NCBI GenBank assembly: GCA_027943335.1
Contig: BSBK01006391.1
Location: forward strand, 1 to 64,000
Direction: 5' to 3'
Source: Chamaecyparis obtusa
Lineage: Eukaryota; Streptophyta; Pinopsida; Cupressales; Cupressaceae
DNA: 64,000 bases
The position numbers and the translations under genes were made by a program. The notes beneath the pieces were generated by a model, which was not told where the DNA came from, did not search any database, and worked only from the letters and a program-made list of their open reading frames with translations. Every line of letters starts with the position of its first letter. Position 1 is the stretch's first letter. This document shows positions 1 through 13,800 of the stretch, piece after piece.

Positions 1-2095
1 TGTGGCATAAGAATCTACATCCATAGCTTCTATCTCTATGGCCTCGGCTGTCATGACATTTTCATCATCTTTGACTTTTTCATTTGGATCTTGTTCAGTT
101 ATGTATTCTATTATGACTTCTTCCTAATTTTTTATTAATTCAACTAGTTTGGATGTATCCTCTTGTATTTTTACTCTTTTAATTGTTGTTTGGTCCATAG
201 AAAATATCTTTCTCCAAAGATCATCAGTTTCTTTTTTTACTTCTTCCAGTGGATTGACCATAACTCTCAAATCTCTTCCCTTTACTATAAATCTTGTCAA
301 ATATTCTTTTAGTGTATCTTTTATTCCTCTCTTTGTCAGGTCTAGAATAGTGATTGTAAGTGACCTTTCTCTTATTTCTTTTTCAACAAGAAGATCATAT
401 TGCCATCTGGCCTCTATTTTATGATATAACTCTCCTTCAAGATATTATGCCACTTCAACTGGTATCATTTTGAACTTAAACAGTGTGGTAATGAATGTCT
501 CTTCAATCTTATCCTTCTCTTCATCAGCACTTGTGTCATACTTTAGTTGTTGCATGACTTTAAGTCCACCATACTTTTTCAAGTGTCTTGAGAAAATCTT
601 AAAGCCTTTTCATCCCTTTACTTGGTACAACCTTAAACTATGATGGTCATCCGAATTAGTATCAATCTATTTTATAAACTTAAATTTTCTTCTTGGCCTA
701 ATAGTAGCCTTATTTTCTCTAAAATAGGTTTTTGTTTTTACAATTTCTTCTATTTCTTTCTTCTTCCCTCTCGGTATGGAGGTAGACCTTGTAGATGGTC
801 TTACACCAGATGGGCTAGGGGTTTCCTTCTTTACTTTTATCTTCTTCCCCTTGATATTTTAAGGCTTAGAAACTTCTTCATCTTCAACATAATTAATGCC
901 TATACTCTCAAATAATGCACTTATCATTTTACTAGTTTTCTTGATTGTCTTAGGTATCAATATACCTACCCTTATTTTCTCCTTAACCTCTTCATATGTT
1001 TCATATTGATTTGAACTTTTATCAACTAATTTCTCAAATAATACTTCTATTTTAATAGTGGTTGCATCTATGTTCATCTCATAACCCATAGGTGGTAACC
1101 ACTCGATTCTAGGTTCGACAACCCTTATGATACAAGCATCGGTATGAACTTCAAAACATAATTCATCCTTATATTCTTCCACTAACTGAGGTAGAATTAT
1201 GTACCTTTTGTGCATTTTAGATTGAAACTTTCTAAAGTTATCATCTATAATAACATTAAAATTATCATCCATGCCTTCAATAAATTCACTAATCTGATAA
1301 ATAATGGGTTTATCTTCTTTCCATGTAACTTCACCAACAGTGATCCAAATTTCAATGTATTTGTCTTTTCTTTCTAAATGGTGTTCATGTTGTCATCCAA
1401 CTATTTCAATATAATCTCATGCAAATCAATCTTCATGTCCTTTTTGATAATTTTATACGCAATGTCTACTGCTCCACATGGTACAGTATCTACATGAGAT
1501 GATTAGAAAATCTTGTATGGTATAATATTTGATGCAAACTTCAATTTAGGATCCTCAACTATAGATAATTTTTGTCCTCTACCATCCCACTTAGCTTTAG
1601 TAATCTCACACAACTTATTTTTGTTAGTCTTATTGTAAGCACTCGGTCTATCACCGATCGGAAATCTTGTTACTATATATGTAAAACATCCTTTGTAATT
1701 TTCACCGGCCCATCAAGCCACATAAACTGATCATGTACTCTACTTTGTATAATTCTCATCCATTCATGTTTAAAAACTATTGGTACATGCATAGCATGGA
1801 CCAAACCCTTGGTCTACAAGTGTGTGTGATCACTCTTTAGAATTCCATTAACACACAAGTTCATGTATGATGACTCAATCTCTCCTTGACATATATCTTT
1901 GATCTTGTAGTGGATGAAGGCGCAAACATCTTTAATCAATATGACTCTTGGAAAGATTGAGGATAGGGCTCCAAATTTGTCAAATTTCATAGCAACGGTG
2001 GGTGGAATCTTATACTTCAGATTTATGGGGTCTATCTTTTCAACTAAAATTGGTTTTTGCAACTTGGGTGCCATAGTGATCTCGAAATAGTTCAA
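1..2095 (-). pseudogene. Decayed unrecognised plant element ORF (N-terminal part complete, runs off window edge)
   Basis: A long minus-strand reading frame can be followed from Met near 2095 or 2074 (MAPKLQKP...) to base 1. It is broken by in-frame stops near 1811 and 1490, by stops and a frameshift near 1280-1400, and by more stops near 845 and 640. The first ~230 residues hold hydrophobic and charged stretches with a motif KITKDVLHIVTRFPIGDRPS near 1640-1710. The stretch around 690-850 is very basic, with S/T/P-rich runs. The 149-424 part encodes a charged helical segment. I do not recognise a named domain. The layout resembles the uncharacterised element-borne ORFs that are repeated in large plant genomes, and it has a loose similarity to the ORF at 46240-48073 (V-T-x-x-P-I-G after a T-K/T-E-E-V-x-x-V run). 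That likeness is by eye only. It is non-functional as it stands. Confidence 0.55.
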
Positions 2096-2290
2096 TAGAT
2101 ACTAGGGTTCCAAATCAATAGTAATAGAATCTATAAATTCAGCTCGGTGAAAACTAGAAATACCTCAAATGATCTTGTAGATGTTCAGAAAGCTCAACTG
2201 AATGCTCTAAATCTCTTTGTGATCTTGCATTTGTCAATGCTCAAAGGTGCTCACAAAAGTGTAAAGTAAAAATGAAGTATCATGCCCTCT

Positions 2291-2297
2291 ATTTATA
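2291..2297 (-). promoter_or_regulatory. Candidate TATA box for the 1-2095 ORF
   Basis: On the minus strand this reads CTATAAATAGAGG, a good match to the plant TATA consensus. It lies about 195-220 bases upstream of the first Met codons of the ORF ending at 2095, a sensible distance for a start site near 2265 and a 170-base leader. Position and motif are seen; promoter activity is inferred. Confidence 0.4.
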
Positions 2298-3773
2298 GTT
2301 TTTCCTTTAGACTAGGGCTTCCAACAACTACAATATGCATTAAAATATTCTTACCTAACTTTATTTTACCTTTCACCAAACTACACTTTTCTTCACCAAA
2401 TGCAACAAAATATCTTAAACACTTTATTTATCAACATATGAAATGATAACTCATATCCAAAAGCATCTTAGTATACTAATATGGTACCCAAAATAATTTC
2501 ACTCTTCTGAAGTGAGTTCGGTTAAGAACCAACCCTATTAAAGGTTACAAAACACACTATAAGGTGTGACCTTGTTAGAGGCTTTATCATGCTAATAGTT
2601 CTCCATGACCATACATTCACTTGGGTCAACAAGAAAATAATCAACATTCATTGAATGCCATAAAGAAATAAATAAGGATTGTTAAGTCCTACTCAATTAA
2701 TGAGATTTTGTCTGTAGAAATGGTTAGAATGCAACAATAAATGATCTTCTTCAAATACAACTTCTTTTGTAGATATTCAAATCTATGCTAAGCTCATATA
2801 CCTCTGGCCATCATAATATCTTCAATCTCTTTGTATCGTCCAACTCTATTCTGATTAGTTAATCTCCTTTTTCTAACACTCAATGTAGTTTGCAAAATTA
2901 CTTGGTTCTTACTTCAACCTATCTGACCAGCTTCACATGAATACAATCTCCTCACACACATAACTCATAATGAATCTCTTGTCTACTTAAATATACATGA
3001 TAAACTATTTTCTTCTCATCCATAACTTTTTCCACTTAATCTCCATCATTGATTTTTTTGCTTTAACCTTCCTTGGAACTTGTGCCTTAAACACATTTCA
3101 ATCTTCATCATCTGATCAACCTTGAATTTTGTCAGCCATAGATCTTCATAAAAAACTTTATCTTTGTCCTCAGAATCATCCCAATTCATCCAAATCATCT
3201 TCTCAAGTCGACAATCACATGTTCGACATTATTTATTTCACTCGGTCAATACCTTGATGTTTTAGTGACTTCCTTACTTAGTTAATATCGCAGTCGATAT
3301 ACACTACACTTGCTCAGTGTACATTGTCTCTACTTGGTGTATACTAAGTTCTTCATATACCGACCACATAAGATTTTACATTCTTGATCTTCAATTCTTA
3401 ACAGAATCATGTAATAAAATCAAATCACTACCATGTTGTTATAGACTCATCAATAAGTTAACCAATGAATACCATATCCATAATTTACTCATACATCTCA
3501 TTTTTATGTTAATATCTCATTCCTTCACCAATATACCTTCTTCAGATGTTTTCAACTAGCATGATAAGTAATGTCAAAACTAGTTTATATCAATGACAAT
3601 ATAATAAATGATCTAATGTCTCACATATACCTTTGTAGCTTGGTGATCATCTTCACATTATGTTCTCCAAGTAATCCAGTTGTAGTCTAACAATTATGTC
3701 ATCAATAGCCTTAGGACTATCATTGTTGTACCAAATTAGAGAACATACACTTTAAAAAAAATTGAAAGTAATG
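2298..3773. other. No gene seen; possible upstream repeat sequence
   Basis: Nearly 1.5 kb without a convincing reading frame. It contains short pyrimidine-rich runs and repeated CTCGGT or CAGTCGATATAC-like words, and may be the LTR or leader of the element whose ORF fills 1-2095. I could not find a partner repeat inside the window to prove that. Confidence 0.3.
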
Positions 3774-5333
3774 ATATGCAACCATATATATTGTTTGGTG
3801 TAAAATATGGGTAGGGTTTATAATAATGGGGGTTTGCACATAAAAGAGACCCTAAACCTATATTTAACTGTATACATGAAATTCTAATGATAAGGAATAT
3901 AAATCTGTAAATGCTTGCAAAGAATAATGAAATCAGATAAAATGAAATAAATACCTCATAACATAGAAGATCTAGAAATACTTATTTTCTAGTGCTTGTA
4001 TCATGCGTTTGGAAATTATGCAACCAAATTTGGAACATAAATACAGAGATGGAGAAAACCCAAAAATCATTTTCTTTTCTAAACCAGATCAACCTTGACC
4101 CAAATATGAGGGTGCAATTGTGCCCCTTTATGTCAACCTTGACCTACACTACGACGGAAATTATGTTCATGGATCTTGAAATTTTTCCAAAAAGGGTATC
4201 CAAATCTGCTCTACAACTCCTGAAATAGTGATAGTAGATATCTTAAAATGGTTTTTTGGGGTGGCTATATAGGGTTTTTCCTTAGTCAAACCCCCATTTT
4301 GGTGATTTCAACCTCCATGAATAGTCAGATGTAATAGAACATGTGTGTGTGTTTCTCGTAGGAAGAGCTTTGAATGTGCAATGCCAATATCTAATCCTTT
4401 ATATTGAAACCCTAGAATGAATTGAAATGAGAAAGAAATGCATAGATTTAAATATGATAAAAAAAGCATACACAGCCCCCAAGGCCAAAGTACTCCTACC
4501 AAACTCACAATCCATAGTTGCTACCCCATGATTGTATCTTTAGAATGCTTGAATGTTGAAAATGGTAGATCAAGGAATAAGGAATTTTTCTTTCTCCAAA
4601 TGAATGTCCACATTAACTTGTCCACAAAATGCTTGCTTGCATCAAGGAATCATTATATCTTGTTCTCTTATATCATCCTCTTGCAATATTGCATCATCAT
4701 ATCATCATTATGTCATCTGCTCATACCTTATTGAAATGAAGGAAAAAGAGAGTGCTTATATAGAGATTTCAAGGCAAGGTTCCTAGGGAAATGTAAGGGC
4801 CCCTAATTCAAATTTCACCTTGAATTATGGTTCAATCATAATATCCAACTAAGGATTAAATGTATTAAATAAATTTTGAATAAAAAGCCTTTCGAATTCG
4901 GATCTGGAGGCCCATTTTTAATTTAGGGCCCTTATATGATCCAAATTTGAAAGTGGGAATGAAAACCTGACAAAGGTCAAGGTCGACCTCGACCCTAACC
5001 TAAGGTTTTAGGCCAGTCAACTTAGAGTTTTGGTGAATTTTTTGGGTCGGTCAGAGACTTAGAATAATGGAAAAAAAAAACAAAATGCTGGAAAAGGGCA
5101 TAGAGGCCTACAAGAAATGTGATGAAGGCTAGGAGGACCAATAGATAGCTCCTACCTAGAAAATAGAGCTATGAAGAAGGAAATCAAGGAGAGTCCTCGA
5201 GATCCTAACCCTAATTTCACCTAGAAATAAAGAATCAAGTGGAAATGCATCCTAAATGCAAATCTATCCTAAAAATGCACTAAATGAGGGTGCTAAACCT
5301 ACCAAGATGGAAGTGCTTCCATTTTAAAATGAT
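3774..5333 (-). mobile_element. Diverged lone LTR of the LARD family
   Basis: This segment is collinear with the LTRs at 7948-9452 and 16795-18107. Shared blocks are the region after ...tattttctagtgcttg (near 3980; compare 8105 and 16965), the TTGACC-rich stretch (4090-4150), the AGTCAAACCCC stretch near 4285, and the end ...cttccattttaaaatgat (5309-5330; compare 9431-9448). Its outer end runs straight into a TA array, so a target duplication cannot be read. No partner LTR or internal region lies beside it, so it is a solo or orphan LTR. It is clearly more diverged than the other two copies. Confidence 0.6.
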
Positions 5334-5358
5334 ATATATATATATATGTGTGTGTGTG

Positions 5359-5401
<43 letters not shown>

Positions 5402-5430
5402 CTATATATATATGTATGTATATGTATATC

Positions 5431-5487
<57 letters not shown>

Positions 5488-5638
5488 GTATATCTATGTA
5501 TATATATGTATATGTATGTGTGTGTGTGTATATATATATATATGTATATGTATATCTATGTATATATATCTATGTATATGTATATGTATATATGTATATA
5601 TATATGTATATATATATATGTATGTATATATATGTACA

Positions 5639-5709
<71 letters not shown>

Positions 5710-5813
5710 CTATATATATATATGTATATATGTATATATATGTATATATGTATATATCTATATATCTATATATGTATATATATATACATACATACATACA
5801 TACATACATACAT

Positions 5814-5896
<83 letters not shown>
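5328..5896. repeat. TA/TG compound microsatellite
   Basis: About 570 bases of (TA)n with interspersed TGTATA, TATCTA and (CATA) variants. All long ORFs here (Y-I repeats) are artefacts. The array starts exactly where the LTR end motif GATGATA stops, as also happens at 18108. Confidence 0.97.
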
Positions 5897-5898
<2 letters not shown>

Positions 5899-6927
5899 TG
5901 CGCCAAGATGGCGAACAAAAAGGGTTATAAGTGACCACTTTTTTTTGAAATCGGAGAAACTTGAACTTCACATAGAGATTTGAGGGTCATGCACTCAAAA
6001 CTATGAGTTGAGTAAAAAATAATAATTTTAGTACTCTGAATCTATTTTCTAAACTACTCTTTTTTTTAAAAATGGATAATATTAGGAGGGTCAAATCTCT
6101 TGTGCACGAAAAATTATTCTTGATTTTTCTTAGAAAAATATAACATAACTATTTCCATGCGCTTCAAAAAATATATAGTTAGATTTAGTATTTTCAAAAA
6201 CCCTTTGTTAGGATGATAGGTAAGAGTGAGATCTAGAATTTGTGTATTTTTTTATAATTTTATGTTGACTATTTTATTTTTTATGATTTTTTGAAGTGAC
6301 CACATCTTGAAAATCTTGTACTTTTTTATGCACTAGGAATAACTTGCATCAAAATAATCCAAATTGCAAACTTTTTTATTTAAGTATATAGAATCTATTG
6401 TAGAACAGTAATATGTAATTTGTTTTGAATTTGGTCAAGTAGACCAAAATTTATTTTAAAAATGGTAGACATATATTTGTGAGGACTATGAAGACACTGG
6501 TAAATAAAATTAAAGTTTACTATGCTAATGTTGTCTAAAACGAGAAAAAAATTTATTCTTAGAAATCTTAGAAGGTGTGGGAGATGATGGTAGCAATTTT
6601 AGAGATACCTACTTGATCATTTGTAAAGTTGATGATGACGAAGTCAAGAAATCATGTTGAAAGAAGAAAAAATGTGTAAATGGACAAATATGGAGGGAAA
6701 ATGGGCTTGCAAGCCTTAGGGTTGTACTCCAAACCTTTTACAAAGCCATAAACTGTAGGGGTTATGGTGTACAAAATAACCCTGTTAGATTCAAAACCAA
6801 AAATCACAATTTTAAGTTCTACATAACTTATACGGGTTATGAAGACATAAAACAATATTTTTAGTTTCACATAACCCATACAGGTCATGAAGACATTACA
6901 AAAATTACTTGTAAATGTGTAATACAA
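5897..6927. repeat. No gene; short tandem repeat with palindromic core at 6750-6905
   Basis: No credible coding. At 6822-6900 two ~52-bp units share ACATAAC(C/T)(C/T)ATAC(G/A)GG(T)(T/C)ATGAAGACAT. The core CATAACCC-ATAC-GGGTTATG is an inverted repeat. The same unit recurs at 44539-44660. The remainder is plain AT-rich DNA. Confidence 0.5.
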
Positions 6928-6993
6928 TGTATGTATGTATGTATGTATGTATGTATGTATGTATGTATGTATGTATGTATGTATGTATGTATG

Positions 6994-7051
<58 letters not shown>
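6928..7051. repeat. (ATGT)n then (AT)n microsatellite
   Basis: Roughly 18 ATGT units are followed by about 25 AT units. Simple sequence only. Confidence 0.97.
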
Positions 7052-7053
<2 letters not shown>

Positions 7054-7947
7054 AACAATAAGGTGTCAACCTTTAGGCTAACTTATCAACAAAACTGAAT
7101 TTTAGTATTTCTACCTAAAAATGAATTTTGGTCAAACATGTGGTCTAGCTAGATTCATTCTAGCTAAGTTTGATAAGTGCTTTAACTTTTTCAATTGGAA
7201 ATATCTATTAAATTCATGTTTTATACCACTTTGGGTCCAATTACCGTAAAAATAAAAGTATTTTAGAAAAGTGACATTTCAATAACTCCTAATCTTTCTA
7301 ATGATATTTTAAAAAAAAATTAAAAATGTCCTTTTGTAGAGATTAGAGTCAAGAATATCCTCGTATAGGTTTTGTAGTGTTTTAATTAGACATAGTTTTC
7401 ATAATTAAAAAAGATTGCAAGTAGGTATTTTAACAATCAAGGGGATGTTGATTCAGAGAAATAAAAAATAGTAAATCATATTAAATAAATTTGAAAAATA
7501 TATGGTGTACTAGAGGAGAGAGTCATCTTCAAGAATATATATTTCTTTTTTTGATTGGGATCGATTTGTTATGAAAAATATGTTGCGAGATGAAAAATGT
7601 CGATTTTAGTGAGTCATAATTTGAATTGTTATAAAATAGAAAATATAGGTCACAAACCAATTTTTATTTCTTCATGCACTAGCTATATATTTCATCTATG
7701 ACATATTTTAAAATTAGGGGAAAATATATTTATTTACATATAATTTTTTGGTGGGAACTAGATCCCTAATTTTCAGCATTTTTCAACAACTGAAAAATCA
7801 TCTTCAAAATTTAAAAAAGCATATCAATTCTTATTCAAATAAATTATTAAAAATGTTAATCATAAACTTCATCCATTTTATCACATTTAATTAGTTTACA
7901 TCATCTTCAAATTCCAAACATAAATGTCACTTTTATACTATTGAAGT
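7052..7947. other. AT-rich spacer, nothing recognised
   Basis: About 900 bases outside the left LTR of the LARD element. No reading frame, hairpin or repeat partner was noticed. Confidence 0.5.
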
Positions 7948-9452
7948 TGATATAATATATCTCCTTTAGGGATATATTTTTATATGTTTTAGTTTGAGGG
8001 TTGTGTGTGGGAAGACTGTATGTGATGGAAAATGGAAAATTTTGTGGAGATACAAACATTCTAAAACATGAATACTTATCTTGAAAAGAAGTATATACAA
8101 AGATCACTATTTTCTTGTGTCTGTGTTTAATTTTGGGAAATTCTGCAATCGGATCTTGGCTGGAAATGCAAAACTAGAGAAAACCCTGAAATCTTTTGTC
8201 TTTCTAAGAAAGGTCTTCCTTGACCCAACACAGGGGTAAGATCTTACCCTGGGGTATAATCCTACCACGGGGAAAAATCTTACCCCAAATAGTCATCCTT
8301 GACCTGCATAGCTCTGACATAATTTCTGTTTGTGGATCTCAAAAGTTTTCTGAAAAAGGGTACTCAGATCTAAAGTACAATTTGTTGTCCTACACCTGTT
8401 CCTACAAGAAAAAGAGATTTTTTGTTATTTGATGAGGGGTTTTCCTTGGTCAAACCCTAGTTTGGAATGAACCTTTAAAATAGAATTGAAATAGAGAATG
8501 CTAGCAAGTAGTAGAAGTAGATCTAACAACAAAGCTATGATACTCAATAGATATGCAATTGTATTTGAAATGTAGACAAGTATGTTAATATGAAAGCTTG
8601 GATTAAACACTAACAAATGTAGATCAAAACCTCCATGATTGTATGCTTGGAATCTACCTTGAGGAGATAATGAATAGATCTTGAAGATGAACAAAGGATC
8701 TCGAAGGAAGTTCACACCATCATGATGGGAAGATCTAGGGTTTGAATGATGAATCTTGAATGCTTGAACCAAATCCATTTAAAGGATCGAATGCTTGAAT
8801 CCTTGATATTCAATGGAGAACTTAGATGGTTGAATGTAGATGAGGGCTTGAATGTCCTTTACACTTGATTTCTTGATGAAAATATGTAGTGCTTCATGAA
8901 TAATGGATCTCCTTGAGGGTGCTCTATGAAAACTAGATGTGAAAATGAGAGAGAAAGGATTCCTTTTATACTAGTCTAGGGCACAAACTTCTAGAGAGGC
9001 TGAAATAGAAGAATTAAATTCCAATTAAGCCTTAAACCCTAGAAATGGACCAAGATTAAATACAATTTAATATTTTACCATTTTGAAACCCAAAACAGCT
9101 GATCTGGAAGCAGGAAAATAAACTTTTGAATTTGCCCCGCATCCGAAGAAATTTTTGATAAAAAGGGGGACCTAGGTCAAGGATGAGATCAACTTTGACC
9201 TAGGTCAAAGTTGAGGATGACTTTGACCTAGGTCAAGGTTGAGGTCAACCTTGACCCAGGGGTTTAGGACCCTTGGAAAATGAGCCAAAAGATGAAAATA
9301 GTGCCCGGGGAGGCCCAAACAGAGCCCTAAATAGGTACAGAAGATGGGAAGGAGGCAAAAAGTAGAGGACAACATGATGATTTCCTAAAAACAGCCCCTA
9401 AGGAGGGCTAAACTTTCTTAACATGGAAGAGCTTCCATTTTAAGATGATACA
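7948..9452 (-). repeat. 3' LTR of LARD-like element
   Basis: 1505 bases, TG/CA-bounded on the minus strand (TGTATCATC... at 9452 to ...ATATCA at 7948). It matches 16795-18107 over nearly the whole shared length. It contains many TTGACC/GGTCAA words, densest at 9170-9260, and a stem-forming cluster ggggtaagatcttacc near 8231-8246. Confidence 0.8.
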
Positions 9453-9990
9453 TTAAGCCCCCAATTTAGCGAGAGTATGGAAATCAAACATGCTCATGGT
9501 AAAGGAGAAGAAAGATCCATGTGGATTCACAATGAGATATAATAACACTTAATTAAGGACACAATCCCCCAAACTAAGCATTCTAACTCAACATACACAC
9601 ACAAGGGTGCAAAAAAAAACATAAAAATTAAAACAAACCCAAATCAACTAGTAAAGTACACCTTGCTAAGAAATGCCTCCTATACTAATATCATATTTGG
9701 AAAGCTATCATAAAAGCATAAATCATTACATAAGAAAGAAAGGAGAAACACTATAAATAACATAGGTTCATGATCCAGTCCTACTAGCATGAAAGTGAAA
9801 AGAGAAAAAAGAGAAAGTGATTACCTCACCCAGTAAGATCCCCACCTTACCATGAATCACCCAGGAGGGAGAGCCCATCAGGTAACAAGACCCAATAGTT
9901 CACCCAACAAACTATGCTTGCAATTGTAATGTGTCTTCTGATGGATTTTTGAATACCCATAGATCCACCTTCTTGTATCACTATGAATAT

Positions 9991-10209
9991 AAAATGTGTG
10001 TCCCTTCAGGATTTAGCAACTTATGTGCATTAACTTCTACGCATTTAGCATATTGAAAATTGAAAAATGCGTGTCTCTTCAAGATTTAGCAACTTATGTG
10101 TGTTACCTTCAGAAGATTTATCATATTGAAAATTGAAAAATGTGTGTCTTTTATGGATTTAGCAACTTATGTGCATTACCTTTAGAGGATTTAGCATATA
10201 AATGAAAAA
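9991..10209. repeat. 73-bp tandem repeat, three units
   Basis: Units start at 9991, 10064 and 10137, each with AAAATGYGTGTC...GATTTAGCAACTTATGTG...TTTAGCATAT. The period is exactly 73 for both steps, with scattered substitutions. It lies in the non-coding body of the LARD element, just inside its 3' LTR. Confidence 0.8.
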
Positions 10210-10877
10210 CAATACTACAAGGGAGACCCTATATATGCCCCCCTCCTTATCGTGGTTGTCTACCTCACAATGTAAGGAAGATAAAGAGGATACCTACCTC
10301 ACAATGTAAGGAGATATCTTGTTTAACAACAATGTACACTATATTCTTAGCGAAGGGTATTGACCCTTACATCCAAGAGTATAAATAATTGTGAAAAAGG
10401 ATATGTCACTCATGGAAAAATTATCCTTAAAGAAAGAGATCTTATCAACATGACCTCCACCATAGAGGAGTGCTTTTAGATAAAATATCATCTGCAAGTG
10501 TTAGTTTTTGGATTCAATTGTAAGATAAGATATCATCTTTCAAAAATAAACCAAGCGGGAACAAAGATTTAATCATCAAGCCCCCTACAATCAATAGGAA
10601 GAGGAATCTTTGAATTGAGGGAAACAACTCTAATAACAAAAGAAAGGGAAAGAGTTTATGAAGAACATAATTTGTAAAATAAAGAAGAGGTGATGACCTA
10701 GGATAACAACCTCTCATACAAAAGGATATCCATAGTCAAAACATCAGTCAGTATAACAAAATAATGTTGCAAGATAAACAAATGACACTAAGCTAGGGAA
10801 AGAAGATCCCTAGATAAAGAGAAAGAAAGAAGAACCTTACCCCCCAATGATGAAAGCAAGGGATACCTATGCAAAAC
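10210..10877. other. LARD internal region, no coding seen
   Basis: Purine-rich, A-rich sequence with no credible frame. Confidence 0.5.
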
Positions 10878-13800
10878 TGTGAGGCCTCACCCCTAGCCTA
10901 TCATAGCCATTCAGTTCTGCTTTTGACATAGACATATTTTATGATTATATTTTGATGCCTTATGGATTTTATCGATACTTTATGATGTGGTTTTATCACT
11001 TAGTAGATTGATGGACGCTATATTATGATTATATGATGAATATTGAGACATTGGTTTGAGACTAACATGTATGTTTTAATTTTAAATTATGAACATTTAT
11101 GATGATGAAGTTTAATTGCAAATTGAATTATGTATGAATGCGATGTTTATGTTTGAATTTAATTGAATTAAGTATTTAAGATGAATTGTATGTTGTGGAT
11201 AATTAATTGTCATGTAATTTATGAATTGTCAGATGAATTACTTGATTACTAATGCTATGTAATTACATGTTCATTTTTAATTTCCTTGGACTACTGATAT
11301 TGGAATTGAGTGTGCAGGGAGATAGGCCATGGAAATTCAGGGAATCATCATAGAGACTATTGTGAATATCTATTGAGCCAAGGTTGCTTCTAGTGAGAAG
11401 CCAATAACCTCGTTGTGATGTATTTATTTTGTAAAGTGTGATGCATGAATGTTTTGATTTATATGTATTTGTGAATGTTATTTTTGATGAGAGAGCCCAA
11501 GTGGATATATACATGGCATGTGAAGTGTCTTTTTGTATTGTGTCACTTGACACATGTGTGTACATGAGGCCATGACATGTCCACTTGGGGATAGGTTGAA
11601 CACTAACCTAGGAAGGTACCTTTAGGATACCCATGAAGACCACTTGATTAGAGAGCTTAGAGTGTTGTCTAATCCTTGAATTTCGAATTTGAACTTTGCT
11701 TGCACTTTTGGAAGGTTAATAAGGCACCTAGGGGAGAGTTTTGACCATTTTTAGTTACCCCACTTGTTATACCATAGGGTAAGGGTCATTTTTCACCAAA
11801 GGATAACCCTTGGTTGAACAAATGACCCATCCAAAAATTGGTTTCCCAAGATGGACGAGAATCAACTTTTGGGACCAAGCTTTGGATAGATCACCACCCA
11901 CTTAGAAGGAAGTCCTCTTTCCACCTTTTTAGCTTACCATTGTAAGAGACCAAAATTGAAAACCTTGTAAGGGCCTTTGGGAAGAGCACCCAATAGGAAT
12001 GCAAGCCTTATCCATAGGAGAGTGTGTGGAGGCCTTTTTAGAGGGTCCTCTTCCTTTGGAAAAGGTTGACACCCACTCTCTAGATTTAGGGATTTTGCCA
12101 AATTGGAGGACCTTGGATATTGGGAAAAGCTCATCTTCAACTATCTTCCTTTAGCTTTGGATCAAGGTTGGTGGTTCACTTCTCTTAGTTGTTGTAGTTT
12201 TTCTTTTCTTTTCATGTTGAAAGAAAATGCTCTCTTGAATAATAGTTGTTGTATGCATAATGAAAATATGGATTCTTGTAGTGTTGTGTTGTGAATTTGT
12301 ATGTTGTAGTAATGGAGTTATTTCTTTGTGATTCATGTTTTTTTTTTGTGTAGTGTTCTTCTTTGTAAGCTATGAGAAATCTTGAACTTTATATGTTCAT
12401 GATTTTCATAGCATTGTGAATGTGAAGTATTCTTGTTGCTCTTGAACTTTTTCTTTGTTTTCATGTGAATTGTGGTGTGTTGTGAGGGATTTCAAAAGGC
12501 CACACTCACCCTTGGGAGGGAAGAGTAGCCTTGTGGGTGAAGGGCTTTGTTGGGACATCCAAGAGTGTAGAGTCTCTCCTTGGAATGGAGAGGGATGAAC
12601 ATGGAAGTATGGGCTCCATGTAGCCATCTTTATTTACATTTTGTTGAATGGGGGTCATAAGGATTTCTTTTGTGGAGTTGTGTTGTAGAGAAGAAAATTT
12701 GATGAGGAAGCCAAGTGATGGCTTAGTTCCCATCAATAGATGTGCTTCTCCTCTTGGTTTAGTTCCACCTTCACCCAATGTGAGTTCATATGAGACTCTT
12801 TGTAACAAACTTGGGAGGGAGTTTTCATGTTGTTATGTCTTCATGTCCTTGTGTTGTGAGCTTGCTTGAGTGTTTCCCTTGTCTCTTGATGGTTCCCCAA
12901 GCTCGGGGGTGGCTTCATAGAAGCCTAGGATGGGAGGTGAGCTCCCCATGGCCTATGCATTGTGTTTATTTGCAGGAATTGAAAGCCTTGGAGATTCATT
13001 GTTGGAGCTTTACTCTTGTGGAAATGTAAAGGAATCATCTTATTGATGAAGTATCTTTTGTATTGTGTTAAGTTTTTGTAGGGATATCATGTGATATCCA
13101 TTGGCTCAATGCAAATGTTTTGTAGTAGGAGTTGACACTCCAATATTGAGTTGTATAATTGTATTATGGGATTCAAGCTTGGAACAAGTATGATCATCAT
13201 GTTGGTAGAATAATTGCTTATAAAAGTAGAATCATGTTCTTGAATAAAGTGTATTTTGATCAAGATGTTGTATTATGTTATTAGTATTTCTTTGGTTTTT
13301 TTTTTAGTTGTTGTAAAGCTTGAAAGAGATGTTTAGTGTTTTAAGATTCCTACAATATCAGTTTGTTGAAGGATCTCAACTTGTTTTTGTAATAAACACT
13401 ATGTTATTGTGAAAAGATAAGATTATTTCTTTGCAATGAAGATTAATGAAATGAAGAGAGAGTTTTCATTATGTATAGACCTTGTATTTGGATCATTGTT
13501 GTAAATGAATTGAATTCATATAGTAAATCAATCTCTAATTTTTCATTCTTTTATTCTTGCAAATAAATAGTATTCTATTATGATAAAGGAGTTGTGTAGC
13601 CAATAGTTTTATTTGCATATGTGATTATAATGTAAAGTAATAAAGCATTCTATTGAAACAATAATAGAGAAAAAAATAATAATAATCAACCTCCTCTCTA
13701 TAACAAACTAAATCATTTAATGGAATTAAGTGTGTAGATAAAACTATATTGCAAACACCAAAGATATAAGAAGAGCAAAATAAAGAGTTGCAAAATGAGA

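Noticed and set aside
5284..5971. Long ORFs of alternating Tyr-Ile on both strands
   Set aside because: Translations of TA/TG microsatellite; also at 18062-18631 and 37141-37335.
8220..8778. ORFs inside the LARD LTR
   Set aside because: A frame related to 8425-8778 recurs at 17234-17443 only because the LTRs are copies; no domain seen.
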